Source: Gammaproteobacteria bacterium
GTDB taxonomy: Bacteria; Pseudomonadota; Gammaproteobacteria; Steroidobacterales; GCA-2729495
Assembly: GCA_023150055.1 (NCBI GenBank)
Contig: JAKLLP010000021.1
Span: 1 to 13,732 of the forward strand
DNA: 13,732 bases
Direction of reading: 5' to 3'
The notes below the pieces were generated by a model. That model was not told the origin of the DNA. It saw nothing but the letters and a program-made list of their open reading frames with translations, and made no database searches. Numbering within the stretch: position 1 is the first letter of the stretch; each line of letters opens with the position of its first letter. The translations under genes were made by a program, and so were the position numbers. Of this stretch, positions 1 through 8,614 are shown piece after piece.

Positions 1-80
1 GGAGGTCTCCGCCGTCGCTCCCGCCCTCGTTCATCAACACTCGCTTTGGGCGGAGACCCCCGCCTCCGGGCGGTCCGCCC
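1..80. repeat. GC-rich inverted-repeat cluster upstream of the gcv leader
   Basis: Bases 4-13 (GGTCTCCGCC) and 49-58 (GGCGGAGACC) are perfect 10-base reverse complements separated by 35 bases. A second palindrome, GGGCGG-T-CCGCCC, lies at 68-80. I see no coding gene here and no T-run that would make this a standard terminator. It could be the tail of an upstream gene's 3' region, a dispersed intergenic repeat, or a binding site. The inverted repeats are seen directly; their role is unknown. Confidence 0.45.
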
Positions 81-121
81 ATCACAGAGCGTCGACAGCA
101 TTTGCGGCACGCCGCCCTGGC

Positions 122-151
122 TGGTGAAAGCGAGGGGCTTTCGCGTACACT
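122..151 (+). promoter_or_regulatory. Weak candidate promoter for the gcv leader
   Basis: TACACT at 146-151 matches the sigma-70 -10 consensus at four of six positions and would start transcription near 158, about ten bases before the riboswitch. The matching -35 position (TGGTGA at 122-127, 18-base spacer) is poor, with three of six matches. The placement is sensible but the sequence match is weak, so the call rests mainly on position relative to the leader RNA. Confidence 0.25.
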
Positions 152-167
152 TCGCCACCTGATCACA

Positions 168-358
168 CGCGATCGCGGGAGAGAGTCGGCGGAAAACGCC
201 GGCCGCCGAAGGCGCAACCCGCCCGGAAACGCTCAGGCAGAAGGGACCGGGATCGCGGATTGGCTCTGGAGAGCGGCCGGTCGTCCGGCCCACCGAAGGG
301 GAGAGGTGGCAGCCGCACAAAGGCGAGTCACCCGATCTCTCAGGTCTCAAGGACAGAG
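168..358 (+). ncRNA. Tandem glycine riboswitch (two aptamers)
   Basis: Two consecutive glycine aptamers can be read directly. Aptamer 1 spans about 168-257. Its P1 helix pairs CGCGATC (168-174) with GATCGCG (251-257). Inside it carry the conserved blocks GGGAGAG (177-183), GCCGAAGGCGCAA (204-216) and GAAACGCTCAGGC (226-238). Aptamer 2 spans about 264-358. Its P1 pairs CTCTG (264-268) with CAGAG (354-358), and it contains GGAGAG, ACCGAAGGGGAGA and CTCTCAGGTC. The linker between the aptamers is about six bases, typical of this class. The RNA sits directly before gcvT, the usual location, and is expected to raise gcv expression when glycine is plentiful. Identity is firm; the exact ends and the sign of control are inferred. 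Confidence 0.93.
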
Positions 359-391
359 GGGCGGCAGGCGCGGGCCTGCCGTCCCTTTTTT
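357..391 (+). terminator. Riboswitch expression-platform terminator
   Basis: A 13-bp hairpin pairs 357-369 with 374-386. All pairs are Watson-Crick except one G-U (361/382), and the loop is the four bases 370-373. The stem is followed by a T-run (386-391), so this is a strong Rho-independent terminator. It lies between the riboswitch and gcvT, which makes it the likely regulated attenuator. Its base shares only A357 and G358 with the 3' strand of aptamer-2 P1. Confidence 0.85.
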
Positions 392-411
392 GTTGGCAGC
401 GGATGAAATTG

Positions 412-1503
412 ATGCCCAAGCGCACGCCGCTCTATGACCGTCATGTCGCCGCCGGCGCACAGATCGTGCCTTTTGGCGGCTGGGACATGCCCCTGCACTA
501 CGGTTCGCAGATCGAGGAACACCACGCCGTGCGCCGCGGGGCGGGGGTCTTCGATGTTTCGCACATGACGGTGGTCGACGTTCGGGGGGGCGGCGCCACG
601 GATTATCTCCGTCGTCTCCTTGCCAACGACGTGGCGCGGCTCGCGGCTGGGCAGGCGCTCTACAGCTGTATGCTCAACGAGAGCGGTGGCGTCATCGACG
701 ACTTAATCACCTACCGGCGTGGCTTGGCCGGGACCAATGGTTATCGCGTCATCGTCAACGCCGCGACCCGCGACAAGGACCTGCAGTGGATGCGCGAGGT
801 CGGACGTGCTTTCGAGGTGGACTTCCAGGTTCGCGACGACCTGGTGATGCTCGCCGTGCAGGGACCGAAAGCCTTCGAGCGCGCATCGCCCCTGCTGCCG
901 CCCTCGCTGGCAGCCGCGGTGGGTCTCCTCGGGGCTTTCCACGCCGTCGAGTCCAACGGCGTTTTTCTTGCCCGCACCGGCTACACGGGTGAAGAAGGTT
1001 GGGAGATCCTGCTGCCAGCGGAGGAAGGGGTAGGCTGGTGGGATGGGCTGCTCGCTGCCGGTGTGGTTCCTTGTGGTCTTGGTGCTCGCGACACGCTGCG
1101 CCTCGAGGCAGGCATGAACCTGTACGGACAGGATATGGATGAGATGACTTCTCCGCTGGTGTCGGGGCTCGCCTGGACCGTCGCCTGGGAGCCCGCCTCG
1201 CGGGAGTTCATTGGCCGTGGCGCACTGGAGCGTGAACGAGCAGCAGGTCCGGTAGCGAGGCTGGCCGGTGTCGTCCTCGCGGAACGCGGAGTGATGCGCC
1301 GTGAGCAACGTGTGCTGACGGGGGCTGGCGAGGGGGGTATCACCAGCGGTGGGTTTTCACCGACGATGAACTGCTCGATCGCGCTTGCGCGCGTGCCCCG
1401 GCACGCGTCGGGCGACTGCCAGGTGGAGATTCGGGGGGTGATGCGAAGCGCACGACTGGTGCGGCCACCTTTCGTCCGTCATGGGCAGGTGCTGGTGGCC
1501 TGA
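412..1503 (+). CDS. gcvT: Aminomethyltransferase, glycine cleavage T-protein
   Basis: T-protein takes the aminomethyl group from lipoylated GcvH and transfers the carbon to tetrahydrofolate, giving 5,10-methylene-THF and ammonia, in the cytoplasm. The 363-residue product matches E. coli GcvT almost end to end. It opens with PKRTPLYDRH, has GGWDMPLHYGSQ at 22-33 and FDVSHM at 47-52, and has the GGVIDDL block at 92-98, where Asp97 matches the E. coli catalytic Asp97. ARDTLRLEAGMNLYGQ lies near 225-240, and ITSGGFSPT is in the C-terminal barrel. I chose ATG 412 because it lines up with the family start and restores E. coli numbering. An in-frame ATG at 403 would add three residues, and neither start has a strong Shine-Dalgarno. 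It is the first gene after the riboswitch terminator, 20 bases beyond the T-run. Confidence 0.96.
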   Translation: MPKRTPLYDRHVAAGAQIVPFGGWDMPLHYGSQIEEHHAVRRGAGVFDVSHMTVVDVRGGGATDYLRRLLANDVARLAAGQALYSCMLNESGGVIDDLITYRRGLAGTNGYRVIVNAATRDKDLQWMREVGRAFEVDFQVRDDLVMLAVQGPKAFERASPLLPPSLAAAVGLLGAFHAVESNGVFLARTGYTGEEGWEILLPAEEGVGWWDGLLAAGVVPCGLGARDTLRLEAGMNLYGQDMDEMTSPLVSGLAWTVAWEPASREFIGRGALERERAAGPVARLAGVVLAERGVMRREQRVLTGAGEGGITSGGFSPTMNCSIALARVPRHASGDCQVEIRGVMRSARLVRPPFVRHGQVLVA

Positions 1504-1535
1504 GTGCGTCGATCAAAAGTGGAGGATGTGTAAAC

Positions 1536-1925
1536 ATGGCTGCGATACCCGGAGAGCTGAAATACACCAAGGACCATGAATGGGTCCGCCCGGAAGAGGG
1601 CGGCTCGGTGGTCGTGGGGATCACCGATCATGCCCAGCAGCAGCTCGGCGAACTGGTGTTTGTGGAGCTTCCCGATGCGGGTCGAACGGTGGCGGCGGCG
1701 GAGGCCTGTGCGGTGGTCGAATCGGTCAAGGCTGCCTCGGATGTCTACGCGCCGCTCGCCGGTACGGTCATCGGCGTCAACGACGCTCTCGACGCAGAGC
1801 CCGGCCTCGTCAACCGCAGCCCGTATGGCGAAGGCTGGCTGTTCCGTATGCAACCGGCACCCGGCGGGTTGGCGGGTCTGCTCGACGCCGCGGCGTATCA
1901 GCAGATACTCGAGCAGGAAGGCTGA
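1536..1925 (+). CDS. gcvH: Glycine cleavage system H-protein (lipoyl carrier)
   Basis: H-protein carries the aminomethyl intermediate on a lipoyl arm between P-, T- and L-proteins. The 129-residue length is normal. The family N-terminus ([10 protein letters not shown], residues 8-17) and [19 protein letters not shown] (28-46) are present. The lipoylation motif [10 protein letters not shown] places the modified lysine at Lys65. A GGAGG ribosome site at 1521-1525 precedes ATG 1536 with ten bases of spacing. The gene lies 32 bases after gcvT and 14 bases before gcvPA, consistent with one transcript. Lysine 65 needs lipoylation (LipB/LipA or LplA), but none of those genes is in this window. Confidence 0.97.
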   Translation: MAAIPGELKYTKDHEWVRPEEGGSVVVGITDHAQQQLGELVFVELPDAGRTVAAAEACAVVESVKAASDVYAPLAGTVIGVNDALDAEPGLVNRSPYGEGWLFRMQPAPGGLAGLLDAAAYQQILEQEG

Positions 1926-1939
1926 TCGGGAAGTCACTC

Positions 1940-3310
1940 GTGCCGTTCATTCCCCATACGGAAGATGACGTCTCGGCGATGCTCACCGTCATAGGCGTGG
2001 CCAGCATCGACGACCTGTTCGACGAGATTCCAGCCGGGCTCAATGTGGCGGGTCTGCCGCGGGTTGGGCCGGGTCTCAGCGAGGCCGAGATCGCCCGCCT
2101 CATGACCGAGCGCGCGGACGGTGACGGCCGCGAGTTGTGTTTCGCGGGCGCGGGCGCCTACGATCACTACATACCTGCCGCGGTGTGGGAGATCGCCACC
2201 CGCGGCGAGTACTACAGCGCCTACACGCCCTACCAGGCCGAGGCAAGCCAGGGCACGCTGCAGCTCATCTACGAGTTCCAGTCCATGATGGCGGGCCTGA
2301 CCGGCCTCGATGTAGCCAACGCTTCGCTTTACGATGGGGCAACCGCATTCGCCGAGGCCTGCTTGATGGCCGTTCGCGCCAATCGCGCCTCGCGCTCCCG
2401 CCGTGTGCTGACGACTCGTGCGATGTCGCCTGCCTATCGCGACGTAGCACGCTCGATTCTGGGCGGGCAGGGGGTTGAGCTCGTCGAGCTGCCGCTGACC
2501 GACGGGCTGACGGCGCTCGATGCCTTCGGCGCTGAAGACGGCGACTTCGCCGCGCTCGCCATTCAGCAACCGAACTTCCTCGGCCGGCTGGAGGCCGTCG
2601 ATCAACTCACCGACTGGGCGCAGGCCCGCAAGATGCTGGTGATCGGCGTCTGTCACCCGACCATGCTCGCGTTGCTCAAGCCGCCGGGAGCGTGGGGTCA
2701 GGCCGGTGCCGATATTGCCTGCGGCGAAGGCCAGCCGCTCGGCATCCCGCTGTCCTCGGGTGGCCCGTATTTCGGCTATCTCACGTGCCGCCTGCCGCTG
2801 GTGCGGCAGATGCCAGGGCGGGTTGTCGGGCGGACCGTCGACCTGGACGGCCGGCCCGGCTTCACCCTGACCCTGCAGGCGCGGGAGCAGCATATTCGCC
2901 GCTCCCGGGCCACCTCCAACATCTGCACCAACCAGGGACTAATGGTCACCGCCGCCACGATCTACATGTCCCTGCTGGGCGCCGAGGGGCTGCGCCGCGT
3001 GGCTGCCCAGTGCCACGCCAACACACGTGCCCTGGTCACGGCGCTGACCGGGCTGCCCGGAGTGGTGCTTGCCTTCCGGCCTTTCTGCCACGAGGCGGTC
3101 CTGCAGTTCGATTGTCCCGTTGCGCCGCTGCTCGAGGGACTTTCCCGCCAGGGAATCCTTGGCGGCTACGACCTCAGCGAGGACTATCCGGAACTGGGGC
3201 AGGCGCTCCTGGTCTGCGCGACCGAGATGCGTTCGGCGGCGGACATCGAGCGCTATGCCGTGGTGTTGAAGGGTCTAATGACGGCGCCCTTGCGGGCGCA
3301 GGGCGGCTGA
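1940..3310 (+). CDS. gcvPA: Glycine dehydrogenase (decarboxylating) subunit 1, P-protein alpha
   Basis: This is the N-terminal half of P-protein as a separate subunit, which works with GcvPB to decarboxylate glycine and load the aminomethyl group onto lipoyl-GcvH. The product is 456 residues, close to other GcvPA proteins. Family blocks are PFIPHTEDD at the start, [13 protein letters not shown] near 69-81, [14 protein letters not shown] near 94-108, an [20 protein letters not shown] block near 258-275 and [11 protein letters not shown] near 324. The start is GTG 1940, which begins at the conserved PFIPHT segment and follows GGGAAG (1928-1933). The reading frame stays open far upstream, but that extension overlaps gcvH and matches nothing. 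The subunit lacks the PLP lysine, as expected, because that residue is in GcvPB. Confidence 0.95.
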   Translation: MPFIPHTEDDVSAMLTVIGVASIDDLFDEIPAGLNVAGLPRVGPGLSEAEIARLMTERADGDGRELCFAGAGAYDHYIPAAVWEIATRGEYYSAYTPYQAEASQGTLQLIYEFQSMMAGLTGLDVANASLYDGATAFAEACLMAVRANRASRSRRVLTTRAMSPAYRDVARSILGGQGVELVELPLTDGLTALDAFGAEDGDFAALAIQQPNFLGRLEAVDQLTDWAQARKMLVIGVCHPTMLALLKPPGAWGQAGADIACGEGQPLGIPLSSGGPYFGYLTCRLPLVRQMPGRVVGRTVDLDGRPGFTLTLQAREQHIRRSRATSNICTNQGLMVTAATIYMSLLGAEGLRRVAAQCHANTRALVTALTGLPGVVLAFRPFCHEAVLQFDCPVAPLLEGLSRQGILGGYDLSEDYPELGQALLVCATEMRSAADIERYAVVLKGLMTAPLRAQGG

Positions 3311-3319
3311 GACGCAGGC

Positions 3320-4801
3320 ATGAAAACCGAACCCGTGATTTTCGAGTATTCGCGCCCGGGGCGGCGTGCCCCCTCACATGCGCCGGCGGAGGCGGCTGGC
3401 CCCGGCGACCTGCCGGCAGCGGTCCTGCGCACAGATCCACCGGCCTTGCCCGAGGTTTCCGAACTGCAGGCAGTGCGCCATTTTACGCGTCTGTCGCAGT
3501 TGAACTTTTCGATCGACACGCATTTCTACCCGCTCGGTTCCTGCACCATGAAATACAACCCGCGAGCCTGCAACCGGCTCGCGATGTTGCCGGGTTTCCT
3601 CGGCCGCCACCCGCTCGGCGCTGTGGAACGCGGGCAGGGCTTTCTCGCCTGCATGCATGAATTGCAGGAGATGCTCAAGGCCGTGACCGGCATGCCGGGC
3701 GTATCGCTGACGCCCATGGCCGGGGCGCAGGGCGAACTGGCCGGGGTGGCAATGATCCGTGCCTATCATCGCGCGCGTGGCGATGGTGCACGCCGCGTCG
3801 TGATCGTGCCCGACGCCGCGCACGGCACCAACCCGGCCACGGCAGTGATGTGTGGTTTTGAAGTGCGCGAGATTCCGACCGATCCCTCCGGGGATGTCGA
3901 TCTGGAGGCGCTGCGCAGCGCTGTCGGCCCGGATACGGCGGGCATCATGCTCACGAACCCGTCGACGCTCGGTGTTTTCGAGCGACGGATCGGGGAAATT
4001 GCCGCCATCGTTCACGGTGTAGGTGGCCTGCTGTATTACGATGGTGCCAACCTCAATGCCATCCTCGGCCGGGCATTACCCGCCGCGATGGGTTTTGACG
4101 TCGTTCACATCAACCTCCACAAGACCTTTTCCACCCCCCACGGCGGGGGCGGGCCCGGGGCCGGTGTCGTCGCGGTGACGCAAAGGCTCGAGCCATTCCT
4201 GCCCGTGCCGATGGTCACCTGCGAGGCCGGTCGCTATCGCTGGCTCACCGGGCGGGAGCGTCCGCAGAGCATCGGCCGCCTCTCGGCGTTCATGGGCAAC
4301 GCCGGAATACTGCTTCGGGCCTATGTCTACATGCGCATGCTGGGTGGCGAAGGGATGCGCCGTGTCTCGGGATTCGCCACGCTCAATGCCAATTACCTGA
4401 TGGCGAAGCTGCGTGAATCGGGGTTCGAGATTGCCTTCCCGGGGCGTCGGGCGAGCCACGAGTTCATCGTCTCGCTGAAGGGCCTGAGCCGCGAGACCGG
4501 CGTGACCGCGATGGACTTCGCCAAGGCACTGCTCGATCACGGTTACCATGCGCCTACGACCTACTTTCCCCTGCTGGTTCCCGAGTGCCTGCTGATCGAA
4601 CCAACCGAGACGGAGAGCCGCGAGGAGCTGGACGGGTTCGTCGCAGCGCTCGTTGCGATCCGGGATCTCGCGCGGCGCGATCCGGCGCAGGTGAAGGCGG
4701 CGCCGCTCACCACGCCCGTGCGCCGGCTCGACGACGTGCGCGCCGCCAGGGACCTCGACCTGACCTGGCAAAGCAAGCGGCCGGCAACCGGCGGCGCATG
4801 A
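3320..4801 (+). CDS. gcvPB: Glycine dehydrogenase (decarboxylating) subunit 2, P-protein beta
   Basis: This is the PLP-binding half of the split P-protein. The 493-residue product carries the pyridoxal-phosphate motif [18 protein letters not shown], in which Lys268 should form the Schiff base. [13 protein letters not shown] lies near 70-82, [11 protein letters not shown] follows, and [11 protein letters not shown] is near 164-174, all typical of the family. ATG 3320 follows the gcvPA stop by nine bases, so translational coupling is likely. Proteobacteria such as E. coli encode P-protein as one ~950-residue chain; the two-gene form here is the alternative seen in many other bacteria. The C-terminal ~30 residues ([16 protein letters not shown] region) are charged and variable. 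No damage is visible. Confidence 0.96.
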   Translation: MKTEPVIFEYSRPGRRAPSHAPAEAAGPGDLPAAVLRTDPPALPEVSELQAVRHFTRLSQLNFSIDTHFYPLGSCTMKYNPRACNRLAMLPGFLGRHPLGAVERGQGFLACMHELQEMLKAVTGMPGVSLTPMAGAQGELAGVAMIRAYHRARGDGARRVVIVPDAAHGTNPATAVMCGFEVREIPTDPSGDVDLEALRSAVGPDTAGIMLTNPSTLGVFERRIGEIAAIVHGVGGLLYYDGANLNAILGRALPAAMGFDVVHINLHKTFSTPHGGGGPGAGVVAVTQRLEPFLPVPMVTCEAGRYRWLTGRERPQSIGRLSAFMGNAGILLRAYVYMRMLGGEGMRRVSGFATLNANYLMAKLRESGFEIAFPGRRASHEFIVSLKGLSRETGVTAMDFAKALLDHGYHAPTTYFPLLVPECLLIEPTETESREELDGFVAALVAIRDLARRDPAQVKAAPLTTPVRRLDDVRAARDLDLTWQSKRPATGGA

Positions 4802-4823
4802 ACCGACACCGAAGGAGATTGCT

Positions 4824-5762
4824 GTGTCTGCACTGATCTGCGGCTCGATGGCCTACGACAACATCATGGTGTTCCGTGGCCGCTTCAGGGAGCAGATCCT
4901 GCCCGACCAGATCCACATCCTCAATGTCGCGTTCCTGGTGCCCGAGATGCGCCAGGAACTCGGTGGTTGTGCCGGCAACATCGCCTACAACCTGCATCTC
5001 CTGGGGGGCAAGCCGCTGATCATGGCTGCTGTCGGCCGCGATTTCGGCCGCTATCGTGAGCGGCTGCGCGAGCGCGGCCTGTCCGAGCAGTTCATTGCGG
5101 AAATCCCGACCGAACTCACGGCGCAGGCGTATATCACGACGGACCTCGACGACAACCAGATCACGGCCTTCCACCCTGGCGCCATGGACCACGCGCACGT
5201 CAACGCCGTGCCGGTAGACGCTGGTGTCACCATCGGCATGATCTCCCCGGACGGACGCCAGGGCATGATCGAGCACGCCGGGCAATTCGCCGCAGCCGGG
5301 ATCCCGTTCGTTTTCGATCCGGGCCAGGGACTGCCGATGTTCGACGGCGAGACCCTGAAACACTTCGTCTCGCAGGCGACCTGGGTCGCAGTGAACGACT
5401 ATGAGGGCCGCATGCTCTGCGAGCGCACCGGCTGGTCGGAAGAGGAAATCGCTCGCCGGGTCGGCGCGCTGATCGTGACTCGCGGAGGGCAGGGTTCGAG
5501 GATCTTCGCCGACGGCCGAGAGATCGACATTCCGCCGGTCGCTCCGGTGAAGGTGACAGACCCTACCGGTTGCGGCGACGCCTACCGCGCCGGCCTGCTG
5601 TATGGCCTGACGCGGAATTTTTCCTGGGAGGAAACCGGTCGTCTCGCCTCGTTGCTAGGTGCCGTGAAAGTCGCGCACCAGGGAACCCAGAATCATCACT
5701 TCTCCCGGGAGACACTGGCGGCGGGCTACCGCTCGGCTTATGGTGCCAGCATTGCGCTCTGA
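4824..5762 (+). CDS. PfkB/ribokinase-family kinase, probable adenosine kinase (AdoK-like)
   Basis: A 312-residue ribokinase-fold kinase. The glycine-rich motif GGCAGNIAYNLHLLGG is at 47-62, and the PfkB signature DPTGCGDAYRAG near the C-terminus puts the catalytic base at Asp252. From memory of the Mycobacterium tuberculosis adenosine kinase (Rv2202c), several segments line up well: CGSMAYDNIMVFRGRF with GSIATDHLMRFPGRF, EQILPDQIH with EQLLPEHLH, FHPGAMDHA with FYPGAMSEA, and TGWSEEEI with TGWSEADV. Adenosine, phosphorylated to AMP, is therefore the likeliest substrate, although databases may only say carbohydrate kinase. GTG 4824 has a strong AAGGAGA site (4812-4818). It lies 22 bases after gcvPB and 10 before the protease gene. 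Ribose or another nucleoside remains possible as substrate. Confidence 0.85.
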   Translation: MSALICGSMAYDNIMVFRGRFREQILPDQIHILNVAFLVPEMRQELGGCAGNIAYNLHLLGGKPLIMAAVGRDFGRYRERLRERGLSEQFIAEIPTELTAQAYITTDLDDNQITAFHPGAMDHAHVNAVPVDAGVTIGMISPDGRQGMIEHAGQFAAAGIPFVFDPGQGLPMFDGETLKHFVSQATWVAVNDYEGRMLCERTGWSEEEIARRVGALIVTRGGQGSRIFADGREIDIPPVAPVKVTDPTGCGDAYRAGLLYGLTRNFSWEETGRLASLLGAVKVAHQGTQNHHFSRETLAAGYRSAYGASIAL

Positions 5763-5772
5763 GCCGGCGCGC

Positions 5773-8613
5773 ATGTCGTGCCCCTGGCGGCACGCATGCT
5801 TCGGGGTGGTACTGGCTGCCGTGCATATGGCGGCGACCCAGGCCGTTTTCGCGGACACCGCCGTCATCGAAAGCGACCGGGCCGAGTCGGCCGCCTGGCG
5901 CAGTACGCTGGAGCGGATCGCTTCCGGCGTGGTGGCCATCAAGGTCGATTCGACACGGGCCTTCGATACTGAGTGGAATGAATCGAGCCAGGCGACCGGT
6001 TTCGTGGTAGATGCCCGGCGTGGTCTGATCCTCACCAACCGGCACGTGGTTTCCTCCGGTCCGGTGCGGGCCGAGGCATTGTTCATCAACCAGGAGGAGG
6101 TCGAGTTGACGCCGGTGTACCGGGACCCGGTGCATGACTTTGGTTTCTTCCGCTACGATCCCGCGAAACTTCGTTATATCGAGCCGGTCGAGTTTCCCCT
6201 GGCTCCCGAGCGTGCACAGGTCGGTCGCGAGATCCGGGTCGTCGGCAACGACGCGGGCGAGCAGCTGTCGATACTCTCCGGCACTATCGCACGGTTGCGT
6301 CGCCCGGCACCGACTTATGGCCGGGGCAAGTACAACGACTTCAATACCTTCTATCTGCAGGCTGCTTCCGGCACCTCCGGCGGGTCCTCCGGGTCGCCGG
6401 TGATCGACATCGACGGCCGTGCGGTAGCCTTGAACGCGGGCGGCAGCAATGCGGCTGCAAGCAGCTTCTTCCTGCCGCTCGACAGGGTCACCCGGGCGCT
6501 GGCGCTGGTGCGTGAGGGCCGTGATGTCGCCAGGGGCACGGTTGGCGTCATCTTCGAGCATCTGCCTTTCGATGAGTTGGGTCGGCTCGGCCTGCAGGAA
6601 GACACGGAGGCGGAAATCCGCCGTCGCTTCCAGGACCAGACCGGGATGCTGGTCGTCGGCCAGGTCATCCCGGGCAGTCCGGCGGACAGTCAGCTGCGCG
6701 TCGGTGACATCCTCGTGCGGATCGGCGAAGACTACGTCACGGAATACGTGTCACTCGAGGCGGTGCTCGACGAGCATATCGGTGAGCCGTTGCGGCTAGG
6801 TATCGAGCGCAATGGTCTGCCGCTCGAAACCGCGATAACCGTGCAGGACCTCGATGAGGTTACGCCGAGGGAGTACCTGCGGTTCGGCGACGCCGTAGTG
6901 CACGACCTGTCGCTGCAACAGGCCAGGCACTACAACCGTCCGGTCGAAGGCGTGTTCGTCGCCAACCCGGGATACGTACTGGGCAGCGCGGCAATTCCCC
7001 GCTCGAGCATCATCGTCAACGTCAACGAGGCGCCGATCGGCAATCTCGATGATCTGGAAGCGGTGCTCGCGGGGATGGCCGATCAGCAACGTGCCGCGGT
7101 GCGTTTTTTCACGCTGGAGGATCCCGCCACGAGCCGGCTGCAGGCGATCCGCATGGACCGGCACTGGTTTCCTGCGGAGCGCTGCCGGCGTGACGATGCG
7201 AGCGGCGTGTGGCCATGCCGCACGCTGGCCGCCGGGCCTCCTGCGGTGAGGCCGCAGGCGAGCAGCACGCGGTTGCCCCGGCAGCGCGACGAACGGCTCG
7301 AGCGCGTGGCTTCGTCGCTCGTCCTCGTCAACTTCGACATGCCCTATGCCATCTCGGGAGTGGCGGACCAGCACTATTACGGGACCGGCGTGATCGTCGA
7401 TGCCGAGCGGGGTTTCGTGGCGGTCGATCGCAATACCGTGCCGGAGGCCATGGGCGACGTGCAGGTGACCTTCGGGGGCAGCCTCGAGATTCCGGGCCGT
7501 GTCGCCTACATTCACCCGGCACACAACCTGGCCCTGGTGGCTTACGATCCGGCGCTCATCGGCGATACCCCGGTGCAGGCAGCGCGGTTGATTGATCGGC
7601 TCCCTCAACCTGGCGATGACGTGCAGGTCATCGGCCTGCGCCGCGATTACAAGCTGATCCACCGTGCGACCCAGGTGGCATCGCTCGAGCCGGTGAGCTA
7701 TCCGCTGTCGAGAACCATCCGTTTTCGCGAGACGAACCTCGAGACGCTGGCGCTCGTTAACGGCCCGACAGACGTCGATGGCGTGATAGTCGATCGGCGT
7801 GGCGATGTCGTTGCGCTATGGTCGAGCTTTTCCTACCAGAGCGGCGGCGATGTTGCACAGGAGAATCGCGGTGTGCCGGCAGACCTGGTCCGTGAGCTGG
7901 TAACCCTTGCCCGCGAGGAGCGCGCTCTGCGCTCGTTGGAAGTCGAGTGGGTGCAACTTCCACTCGCTGCTGCCCGCAAGCTCGGCTTGCCTGACGAGTG
8001 GGCGCGGCGACTGCAGGAGCACGATCCGGAACGGGCGCAGGTGCTGAGCGTCGTGCGTACGGTAGCCGGAGCGCCCGCCGCCGCGCTGCTGCAACCGGGC
8101 GACCTCCTGCTCGGCATCGAGGGACAACCCGTGACTCGCCCGAGAGAGGCGGAGAGGGCTTCACAGGCCGACCAGGTCGAGTTGCTCATCCTGCGCGATG
8201 GCGCAGCACTGCGCCGGGTCGTTCGCACCACGGCCCTGTCGGGTCGTGGTGTGGATCGCGCCGTGATGTGGGCGGGGGCGTTACTGCAGGCGCCGTACCG
8301 GGAGATGGCTGCCCAACGCGGCGTCGAGCCGTACGGGGTATACGTGGCCTTTTTCGCCTATGGATCGCCCGCGTCGCGATACGGACTGCTGGCGGGCCGG
8401 CGTATCGTCGAGGTCGATGGCCAGCCGACGCCCGATCTCGACAGTTTCCTCGCGGCAACGAGAGGGCGCCGTGACGGAGACCCGGTTCGCCTGACCACGG
8501 TGAGCTGGAACAACTTCACCGACGTCCTGACGCTCAAGCTGGATCCAACCTACTGGCCTGCCTACGAAATCGTTCGCGGCTCCGACGGCTGGGGAACGCA
8601 GCCACTCGAATGA
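5773..8613 (+). CDS. Secreted double HtrA-like serine protease with four PDZ-like domains (Nma111-like)
   Basis: The product has 946 residues, about twice the size of DegP. A Sec signal peptide (1-27, hydrophobic core 8-26, likely cut after VFA) targets the periplasm. The first S1C protease domain has a complete triad: His91 in LTNRHVV, Asp122 in HDFGFF and Ser206 in GGSSGSPV. PDZ1 (about 262-370) and a PDZ-like domain (about 371-480) follow, ending with RHWFP. A second protease-like domain (about 509-720) has lost the triad: Asn554 replaces His in DRNTVP, Asn replaces Asp in HNLALVAYD, and no GxSGxP motif is present. Two more PDZ-like domains fill 723-946. This duplicated layout and the SSGSPVIDIDGRAVALNAGG segment resemble yeast Nma111/Ynm3. 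ATG 5773 gives the clean signal peptide; an in-frame ATG at 5740 would overlap the kinase gene. Last gene of the operon. Confidence 0.88.
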   Translation: MSCPWRHACFGVVLAAVHMAATQAVFADTAVIESDRAESAAWRSTLERIASGVVAIKVDSTRAFDTEWNESSQATGFVVDARRGLILTNRHVVSSGPVRAEALFINQEEVELTPVYRDPVHDFGFFRYDPAKLRYIEPVEFPLAPERAQVGREIRVVGNDAGEQLSILSGTIARLRRPAPTYGRGKYNDFNTFYLQAASGTSGGSSGSPVIDIDGRAVALNAGGSNAAASSFFLPLDRVTRALALVREGRDVARGTVGVIFEHLPFDELGRLGLQEDTEAEIRRRFQDQTGMLVVGQVIPGSPADSQLRVGDILVRIGEDYVTEYVSLEAVLDEHIGEPLRLGIERNGLPLETAITVQDLDEVTPREYLRFGDAVVHDLSLQQARHYNRPVEGVFVANPGYVLGSAAIPRSSIIVNVNEAPIGNLDDLEAVLAGMADQQRAAVRFFTLEDPATSRLQAIRMDRHWFPAERCRRDDASGVWPCRTLAAGPPAVRPQASSTRLPRQRDERLERVASSLVLVNFDMPYAISGVADQHYYGTGVIVDAERGFVAVDRNTVPEAMGDVQVTFGGSLEIPGRVAYIHPAHNLALVAYDPALIGDTPVQAARLIDRLPQPGDDVQVIGLRRDYKLIHRATQVASLEPVSYPLSRTIRFRETNLETLALVNGPTDVDGVIVDRRGDVVALWSSFSYQSGGDVAQENRGVPADLVRELVTLAREERALRSLEVEWVQLPLAAARKLGLPDEWARRLQEHDPERAQVLSVVRTVAGAPAAALLQPGDLLLGIEGQPVTRPREAERASQADQVELLILRDGAALRRVVRTTALSGRGVDRAVMWAGALLQAPYREMAAQRGVEPYGVYVAFFAYGSPASRYGLLAGRRIVEVDGQPTPDLDSFLAATRGRRDGDPVRLTTVSWNNFTDVLTLKLDPTYWPAYEIVRGSDGWGTQPLE

Positions 8614-8614
8614 A

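Noticed and set aside
102..437. Plus-strand open frame across the leader
   Set aside because: It covers the glycine riboswitch and terminator, and the Arg/Gly-rich translation has no protein character.
1580..1939. In-frame upstream extension of gcvPA by about 120 codons
   Set aside because: It lies inside gcvH in another frame, its composition is Gly/Arg-rich shadow sequence, and conserved GcvPA sequence begins right at GTG 1940.
1934..2893. Long minus-strand open frame of 319 codons opposite gcvPA
   Set aside because: gcvPA is certain; the antisense frame is a GC-bias shadow with no recognisable domain.
5563..6561. Minus-strand open frame of 332 codons across the kinase/protease junction
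   Set aside because: It lies opposite two well-supported genes, and no family pattern or ribosome site was seen.
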